64,000 nt of DNA from NCBI GenBank assembly GCA_003586115.2, contig QVOM02000119.1, positions 46,479,329 through 46,543,328 on the forward strand. The letters run 5' to 3'. Positions 56,865 to 64,000 of the stretch are shown in pieces. The notes under the pieces are model-generated. The model did no database searches. It was given only the letters and a program-made list of their open reading frames with translations, and had not been told where the DNA came from. The stretch is from Salvator merianae (Eukaryota; Chordata; Lepidosauria; Squamata; Teiidae). Made by a program: the position numbers and the translations under genes. The stretch's first letter is position 1. Each line of letters opens with the position of its first letter.

Positions 56865-56867
56865 TGA

Positions 56868-59512
56868 CAAAACACTATTCTAAACTTCTCTCAAACTCTA
56901 CCAAGAGAATTTTCGAGTGGTTATTAGAATAAGGAAACAAGAGAAAACAGTGAATGTGTAGTTTGGCTTTTAAGAAGGGCACTTTCTGATAACAATTTGT
57001 TAGAAATTTTAAGCAGAATATAACTGTCAATACGAGACAAAGAATTTGATATCTGGAAGGCTTCTTAAGAACACCTATTTTGCAATTGGAGGGGAAGAAA
57101 CAGGGTTGACAATGAACATTTTCCCCCATACTGATATATTTCTTCAAGTTTTCATTTAGTTTCTCGGTGTCTCTAAGTTCTTTCAGTCTTTAGACTTTCT
57201 ACCAGGGCATGAAGAAATATAGATTTCTTGGTCAACATTTCTGACAATAACATTTATTTATTTACATTTATGTCCTGTCCTACAGTACGGTATAAGGTTT
57301 TAGGCAGATGTAGAAAAAACGTTGCAAAGGAAGAATGCTTTCAAAAATAGAAGTGTTAATAGTTTATTTTTATCAATTAACAAAATGCAAAGTGGAAAAG
57401 ACAAATCTAAACCAAATCAATATTTGATGTGACCACCTTTTGCCTTCAAAACAGCATCAAACAAATGCTTGAAGTGTGGCACAAAAACCACTTAAATGCA
57501 TGTTTTGTACACTTTTAAAAATATGCAGTTTAATGCATAAATATGACGTAGCTGCCATATGTATCCTTACACAAAGCTTATATGGACCAGAAATATACTT
57601 ATATTTAGGCCATTTCTACCAGTCAGTATGTTATATCAGGCCTCCAACACCACTTCCTGTTGGTTGCTGCTAGGATAAAATTTCCAACATCACTATATAG
57701 GCCCTTTCTCTGGAATGAGGATGGATCACATGAACCTCCTTCTTCATACTGCCAAATTCTTGATATGAAACATCAAGTAATTTGCACATAGTTCAGCCTG
57801 GATAGATGCATGGTATCTATGTGTTTGCACACTATGATGTGTACTTTAGGGTAATAGTGTATAGTGTGTTATGGTTACTGCATACTATTGTGGAAGCAGG
57901 ATAAAATGTGTGGTGATGGATTACAGACCTCATGTACAATTTCCTCCTGAACTTAGAAGTGCCTTCTCACAGTAAGACGCATGAGAATGGAGTCTTAATT
58001 ATTTCACAGCAAGATGGGACTTTCTTTTTTGCCAGCAAACCATTTTAGTGGAGGGCATGGCTGCTACCTTAGTCAACCAAAGAAAAATTTGGGAGATGTG
58101 GATCATGTCTTCTGGTTCCAATATTTGCCAAGACTGCAGCCCTCAAACAACTCTGCATGCGTCCTTGATGTCAGTAGAGACATCACTATGTTTTCATTTG
58201 CATAGCTCCGCTGCTCTGAATTAGCTCCCAACTGAACAAGCAAACTAATATAAATTTTAGGTATAATTGTGTAGAGACCACTATCTGTGGCTGGCAATGA
58301 GGCAGCATTTGTGACTGCTATCCCTTCAAGGTAAACGTTATGTGCTGGAGAGTTTATGAGTTGCCTTGCAAATCAGATCAGCACATTCCAAGCCTATTGA
58401 GGAACAAATCAGGCTCAGAACAGTTGCTATCTATATTGTAAAATGTCCTTGTTCATTTCTCATAATACACTTTTATTCTTACTTTGATTCTGTGTGAAGT
58501 TGATTTTGAACCTGCAGTTGAAATACATTGATAACAAATTCCCAGGACAGTGGTCTGTTGACCATAATGTTGTCTTGAGTAATGTACCCAGACTAAAGCA
58601 AGAGTGTTTGCATTCTTAAGAAGCAAAACAAAACTCTTCTTACTCTGAAGACCCACTGCACATCAAAGACACATAGTGGAAAGGAAAAAACAAAAGAGAA
58701 GGAAAATAGGAAATGTATATATTGGAGACACACTCTAGTAGACAAGTCAAAGATTTGTAGTGACTTTTGAAATGGGATTCTTTTAAGAAAGGATCAGACA
58801 GTCCCAAACACTGGAGTGCCAAGGTCAAAGGAAAGCAGCTGTACAAACAAGAGAAGCATTTAGATTTTAGATACTGCAGTGATAGGTTAGGAATAATATA
58901 GATTAAGAAAATCAATTTAAAATGGCGGTGCTGAAAGAGCTGTATTGATTGCCCTGGAAACTGAGGGTTTTAAAGGTTTTTTTGTTTTTGTTTGAACAGG
59001 TGAAGCATATGTAGCAAGTCAGACCTTTTGCTCTAGTCACTTGGCTCAGAAAACTTCACCAGATTTTTTAAAAAAGCTTTTTTAAAAAATAGGGCAGATG
59101 AGAAATTAAATATATTCTCTTTGCCTGTGGCAATGCTTTCTGGTTATATCTTTAAACACAAGCAAGTTCATTTTACCATGACTTCAGAGCTGCCTACAGA
59201 AAGTAATGGATTTTAGACTTTTTTTGAATACAAAATGTTTCTGTGCTTGTCCCCCAGCACAGGGCATTTAGAAAACCTTTCCTACATTATTCCGTATTAA
59301 TTCTTCCTGATGCTATATTCACAATTACTGGTTTCTGGCATGTTCTGAAGATTGTATAACCGGAATGGTCCATTTTTTGAGTATTTAACCTATGCATTTT
59401 TAACATGTAGAATTGGACCCATTTTTTGTCAGGAACTACCGACATGCTGTGTTCCATATTGAGGACAAGTAATCTAAGCTTTTCCAAATTTTGCTATATA
59501 ATAATACACATT
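56868..59512. other. No gene; LINE tail remnant near 57250-57305
   Basis: ACATTTATTTATTTACATTTATGTCCTGTCCTACAGTACGGTATAAGG (about 57249-57296) is a minus-strand LINE tail remnant. The rest is A+T-rich, with no recognised exon or transposon. Confidence 0.45.
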
Positions 59513-59582
59513 GTGTTCATTTTGGCTGCACATATACTAAAACTGGAATGATACGGGGAAGATTAGCATGGCTCTTGCATAA
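59513..59582 (+). pseudogene. U6 snRNA retropseudogene, 3'-truncated
   Basis: GTGTTCATTTTGGCTGCACATATACTAAAACTGGAATGATACGGGGAAGATTAGCATGGCTCTTGCAT follows U6 snRNA from its first base to about nucleotide 68, with roughly ten substitutions. The 3' part (the telestem and the U-run end) is missing and is replaced by AACTAAAAAAATATTT. No U6-type TATA/PSE promoter was recognised upstream. A truncated, diverged copy like this is a retrotransposed pseudogene and not a functional spliceosomal RNA gene. Confidence 0.9.
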
Positions 59583-60423
59583 CTAAAAAAATATTTATAT
59601 TATAGCACATATCACTCTTCAGCATCCGCAAGCTCAGCTTTTATTCCAAAATATTTATGGACCTAATCTACCAAAGATCAGTTTCCTAGAAAATTCTGTT
59701 GTAAATGTGGACGTGATCCAGAAGAACCACCTGTATGCAACATCTTACTTTGAATTGCACCCTCCTGGATTTTATTGTTTATGTTTTGTTTTATACCACA
59801 AATGACTTACAAAAGCATTTGGCAGAAATGGCAACATAAACCTTATTTTGTCCTGAACATTATCAATCAAAATATTATGCCAACAGAATTGATCAAAATA
59901 TGCTCAGAGAAGCTTGCGCCATTGTTTTTCTTGAAATGAAAGTTCTTTTGCAGAAAACTTGCAGATGTGGTTAACCACAGCCTCTCCAAGAATAAGGTCT
60001 AGAAAAAAACATCATTTCATTATGCAGCCAATTAAGGTGATTTGTTTGCTGCTGATGAAACCTAATGTAGAAGCTTGTTTCCTTCCAATAAACGCCTTAT
60101 ACTAAGAAGCCAAATTAGCACAACTTTTTAATTGCTCCAATTCCATGGGGTGGCACAGAGAAATTGTGAAGCTGGTAATTCATTAAAACCAATCACCTGT
60201 TACTAACAGTGCTAGATCTTTTAAAACTTCTAGAGTGGATTAAAAAGATGGTACATTATTATATAGTAAAACTGAAGGAGCCTGAAAATTCTAAGCCTTA
60301 CTTTTCACAGAAAACTAGCAAGGCTTTAGTGAATCTAGAGGAGGTCAGCAAAAGACTCATAGAAGAATGACAGTATGGTGATTAGATCTCCATTTTCTCT
60401 TTGTACAAAAGTAGTACCAATAT
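59583..60423. other. A+T-rich unique sequence, no feature recognised
   Basis: No transposon motifs were found here. Positions 60030-60240 lack repeat signatures and could be conserved non-coding DNA, but this cannot be judged from one genome. Confidence 0.4.
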
Positions 60424-60600
60424 GGGAGTGTCTGTAGCTCAGTGGTAGAGCAAATGGCCTGGAAGCAGAGGGTTGCTGGTTCAATCCCCAGCCTCTTCCT
60501 GGAAATAGGCAATGAAAACCGCTTCTATATCTCTGACAAGAAAACTGCATAAAGGTGTCTGTGGCTATGACTCCATGATACCCCAAAACAACAACAAAAC
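60424..60600 (+). mobile_element. Sauria SINE, full length
   Basis: The head GTCTGTAGCTCAGTGGTAGAGCAAATGGCC holds box A, and GGGTTGCTGGTTCAATCCCCAGCC holds box B. The body reads TATCTCTGACAAGAAAACTGCATAAAGGTGTCTGTGG and the tail is CAAAACAACAACAAAAC. It lacks the second part of the usual tail region (GTAGTCAACCAGGAG…), which is shortened to CTATGACTCCATGATACC. Confidence 0.9.
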
Positions 60601-61098
60601 ACCAATCAGTTATGGATTAATACCAGGTTTGGAGGAGGATAAGAAACAGTAAATTAATTAGTGTAGCATACCTTCACTCTCTGTGCTTTGCCAGCCATCT
60701 CTGAGCAAACCTAATCTTCATGTAGCTTCTATAGAGATTTCAACAACTGAAGACTAAATTCAGGATAAAGAAAATAGCTTTATTCCAAGCTTAAATACTT
60801 TTGCATTTGCTTTTCCATGTACTGTGATATAACTTATTTCAAAACACAATGGGAATCAAAACCTAGATCCTGGTATTAGCATTCATGCTCATGATGAATG
60901 TTTCTGCTTTTACTGGGGCCCTTCGTTAAACTGTCCACTATATGATTTTTTTAAAAACAAAGCTATTGTCTGTAGCAGAGGACAGGATGGAGAAGGCTAA
61001 ACACATATATTTTGCCTTTGGATGCTGAAGACTTGCTCTGCCGAGCTGTGAGAGAGCAAGTGCCTCTTTGCGTAATGGAAGCCCCTATTACACTGCGT
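60601..61098. other. No gene recognised
   Basis: A+T-rich unclassified sequence. Confidence 0.5.
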
Positions 61099-61225
61099 AA
61101 TAAGAACATAAGAAATGCCCTGCTGGATAGAACTATTCACCTGTTCTCACAGTGCCCAACCAGTTACATATGGAAGCTCATAAGCAGGATACAAGGAGAA
61201 GAACATGGCTTCTTCACAGTCTCCC
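61099..61225 (-). mobile_element. CR1 LINE 3' UTR fragment
   Basis: AATAAGAACATAAGAAATGCCCTGCTGGATAGAACTATTCACCTGTTCTCACAGTGCCCAACCAG is the complement of the CR1 3' terminus (…CTGGATCAGACC…GTTCTCACAGTGGCCAACCAG). About 125 bp is alignable and there is no coding part. Confidence 0.75.
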
Positions 61226-61534
61226 AACAGCTGACCTTTACAGCAAACTGTGTCGTATCTATTTTCTTGATATGGAGAGCCCTGTGCGTATCCATCTGTA
61301 GCCTCACTATGTCACAAGCAGTTCTGCACTAGATCTCATCATCTATCTGCCACTTTAAAAAGAAAAAAAAATCAGCAGCACCTTCCTTGTTAGGCATTTC
61401 TTGTGTGACAGCTAGCTGTTGCATAGCCAGTGGATCAGACAATTGTGTAGCCAGTGGATCATGTAATTACAGACTGAACCAGGCCTCCTGAGACACTGGG
61501 GTTGTACATTCAGTGTATGAGAAAGAAAACAATA
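61226..61534. other. Unclassified sequence
   Basis: Contains a direct duplication: TAGCCAGTGGATCA(G)ACAATTG at about 61425 is repeated as TAGCCAGTGGATCATGTAATT at about 61449. Confidence 0.4.
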
Positions 61535-62473
61535 TTTATTTTATTGCATTTTTATCCCAACCTATACTCGAAGGTCTCAGGGCGGGTTACAACATTAAAA
61601 ACCAAATATAAAAATGAGCATACTAAAACAATAACTGTGTCTGAAAACGGGAAGGAAAAGCTGTCTCCTTATTTAGCCAAAAGCCAGGGCAAAGAGGTGC
61701 ATCTTCACTGCTTTCCTGAACATGTAAAATGAAAGTGCATGATCCACCTCCATGGGGAGACTATTCCATAATCCTGGAGTCATCACTGAGAAGGTCCTAT
61801 TCCAGGTGCCCACCCCTTTTGCTACAGAGGGTGGTGGTACAGCCAGGAGGACCTCCCCTGATAGGCAGGTTGATATTTCGGACCCAAATCATTTAGGGCC
61901 TTATAAGTTAAGGTTATCACCTTGAATTGGGCTTGGTAGTAAATTGGCAGCCAGTGCTGCTCTTTTAAGACTGGCATAATGTAGATCTGGCCAGCTGTCC
62001 TGGTCAGCAGCCTAGCACCACCAGCAGCTTCCAAACTGTCAAGGGCAGCCCCATGTAGAGTGCATTACAATAATCCAGTCTGGAAGTTACCAGAGTATGG
62101 ATTACTGTGTCCAAATCATCTCTGTCCAGAAGGGGCTTTAGCTGTCAAAACAGTCATAGTTGGAAATAGGCACTCTTGGCCATGGCCTCCACCTGAACTT
62201 CAAGCATCAACTCAGATTCCAAGAGCACCCCAAGATTTCACACTGCTCCCTTCCAGGGCATTACAACTCCATCAAGGACTGGGTGCCTGAGACCCTGTGA
62301 CACGTGACACGCTGCTCCTCTGTCTTATCTGGATTTAGCTTCAGGTTTTTGTTCCCCATCCAGCCCATTACTGCCTTCAGGTGCCTGTCAAGCACTTCAA
62401 CCACCTCTTCTGATTCAGATGGCACAGAGAGATATATGATGGTGAACAGGATGGTGGTAGCAGCAGAGACTAA
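61535..62473 (-). mobile_element. L2-like LINE, RT thumb to 3' end
   Basis: On the minus strand the motifs run in the L2 order. A degraded AATTILFTIIYLSVPSESEE (YADD-box region) is followed by VVEVLDRHLKAVMGWMGNKN and LKLNPDKTEEQ. Farther along come LKEQHWLPIYYQAQFKVITL and TYKALNDLGPKYQP, and finally the 3' end whose complement is TATTTTATTGCATTTTTATCCCAACCTATACTCGAAGG. The plus-strand text GGCAGCCAGTGCTGCTC and CCATGTAGAGTGCATTACAATAATCC is typical of this squamate LINE. Stops and frameshifts break it throughout. It is cut at 62474 by a TIR element. Confidence 0.85.
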
Positions 62474-63489
62474 GGCCAGGTTCACATTTACTGGGCTGGA
62501 ATGGTCTCTGGAGACCATTCCAGGACGGTACACTTCAGGAATGGCTGGAGCCATTTGCATGCTAGGTGCAGGAATATTTTTGTTACTTGTCTTCAAGGTG
62601 ACAGTAGAGACTTATTTTAGGATGTGCAGGAAATGGCCCTGGAAGTCAGCCATTTTCAGCCCACCTCAAAATAAAGCCATGTAGAGCATAATGAAGATAG
62701 GCCACTTCCATAACCATTGTCTATCTTGACGATGGTGGCACAAGAGCTTGGGAATAGTTAACGACTTCTGAGTCATTATTCTCCCCTTTTTGTGCAAAAA
62801 ATGCCTCTGAGGACACTCTCTGGGCCTTAGAAGTTTGTGCCATGTCTAGGAGCAGTGCTGGTGTGAAGATGTCAAGCCTTCACCGGATGCTGTATTCTGC
62901 TTGTATGGATATGGCCTACGGGGAATTTTGGCCAACATGTGTCTTAGGCCAGCCTTGTCATATTTCAGCATAGGGATGTCAATGCAGGCCTGTCTGCACT
63001 TAGCGAGAGGAATATTCCAGGACACTCGCTGGAATGGAGCGTTTGCACCTGCAAACAGGCCCAGCTGACTTGAAACCTATCAAAGTCCACTTGAAGCGTA
63101 CCTGTCGTGGTAAACTAAATTGTAGACTCCAAGATGACCTGCATGATCACGTGCGGATCAGGAAAGGTGCATTCATACCACTTCCTTGTGTGGAATGGTG
63201 GCAGGGTGTGGACTGCGTGCCTGCGCAGGTGCCATCAGACAGTTTGGATCCAGGTTCAGACTTTGGGGTCCAGACCCTGGTGGCCGTTTCAGACCCAAGT
63301 CCAGAGCCAGCTCCTCTAGGTCCAGAACCAGCTACCTAACTAGTGCATTCCCATTCGCTTTGCACCCCTGCTGGTCAGCTTGTGAACTGTTCCAGTGCTA
63401 CAGGAGTGAACACTCCTCACCGTACCTGATCCTGGCCAGCCTGAACCCTGCTAATTAGAATGTTATACTATCGTAAGTGTGAATAGGCC
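62474..63489. mobile_element. About 1 kb TIR element, GGCC…TTCACA…TTAC ends
   Basis: The left end GGCCAGGTTCACATTTAC and complemented right end GGCCTATTCACACTTAC match with one gap and few substitutions. A perfect 26-bp palindrome lies just inside the left end (62497-62522). The interior is G+C-richer, with patches of intact CpG (63000-63250). Flanks TAA/CAA are not a clean duplication. Internal GGCCTGTCTGCACTTAGCG at about 62988 resembles the end of the GGGCCTTTCTGCACT elements, so a nested element is possible. No transposase was found. Confidence 0.55.
62497..62522. repeat. Perfect 26-bp palindrome
   Basis: TGGAATGGTCTC followed by TG and GAGACCATTCCA, that is 12-bp arms with a 2-bp centre. 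It lies 23 bp inside the left end of the TIR element, as subterminal palindromes often do. Confidence 0.95.
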
Positions 63490-64000
63490 CAATATATTTT
63501 GTGTGATTACGTGGAAAAAGTACTAGATATTATTTGAAGCCCACGTCTGCATCTGCTAGCCCCATAAGAGAGCAAAATATTTTGTTTTAGATATGAAATA
63601 TATGCTGTGCTTCTGCCAGTTATGTTTTTAATTAATTCAGTCAATATTTATAGCCAGGGATTGTACACTTGCAGTAGAATCTCCTTATTCAGTGCCTTTC
63701 AGAAGCTTGAAAGAAAGGACTGATGATGAAGATAATGAGCTATGTTTATTTTTGATCATAAGAAAAGTCCTACATGGTAAGAAAGTAAGATAAAGAACTT
63801 TTGGAAAGGATTATCTACAGATTGTTGATATTAGAGGAGCACCTCAACCAGAGTTAATGTGAGGAAAATAAGCAACATACATCTCATTAAAGGCTTACCG
63901 AAGTATTTGCATTTTTAACTAATTTTCAAATATTGAATTATAGCTGAAGAGATTATAAATTTAAGCTCCTTTCATTTAAAAAATAAATAAAAATGAGAAA
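63490..64000. other. No gene recognised
   Basis: A+T-rich sequence to the window end, with no recognised repeat or exon. Confidence 0.5.

Noticed and set aside
62304..62684. 126-codon plus-strand frame
   Set aside because: It is antisense to L2-like LINE coding sequence and runs into a TIR element.

Overview
The window reads as non-coding DNA from a squamate reptile (lizard, gecko or snake). The main reason is four tRNA-headed SINEs whose tails match the Sauria SINE / Bov-B type. They sit among old CR1 and L2-like LINE fragments, one U6 snRNA retropseudogene and many short elements with terminal inverted repeats (TIRs). No prokaryotic features are present. No previously known protein-coding gene could be recognised. 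Most open reading frames are chance or lie in degraded transposons.

Layout. 1-3 kb: no identified repeat apart from simple repeats, with one weak candidate terminal exon at 223-319. 3.0-6.3 kb: two minus-strand CR1 copies. The first carries a foldback element and a split foldback element, and the split one holds a CpG-rich 576-bp insert. 6.3-11.2 kb: (TG)n repeats, a LINE tail and a long hairpin. 11.2-17.2 kb: two CR1 3' ends, a foldback element and an interrupted SINE. 17.1-19.3 kb: the only place that looks genic, with a cysteine-rich minus-strand candidate exon and a plus-strand run of four short, phase-compatible candidate exons that ends at an L2-like 3' end. 22-29.5 kb: three foldback elements of about 115-140 bp, a 122-bp foldback, a longer interspersed repeat, and two TIR elements only 58 bp apart. 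32.6-40.6 kb: a second copy of that interspersed repeat, another foldback, a CCCT/CCTT repeat and two CR1 pieces. 41.2-56.9 kb: two full copies of one ~1.0-1.1 kb TIR element in opposite orientation, plus L2-like fragments and SINEs. 57-64 kb: U6 pseudogene, SINE, CR1 fragment, and a minus-strand L2-like LINE next to a ~1 kb TIR element.

The clearest non-trivial structure is a set of non-autonomous DNA elements. Their ends read about GGCTG(C/T)(A/G)T(C/T)CAGAC, and several have exact 3-bp target duplications (TTA, TTG, TAA, CTA, TGA). This is compatible with a PIF/Harbinger-type origin, but no transposase is visible. The most interesting possible gene is the four-exon model at 18.2-18.7 kb, which needs transcript or cross-species support before it is believed.
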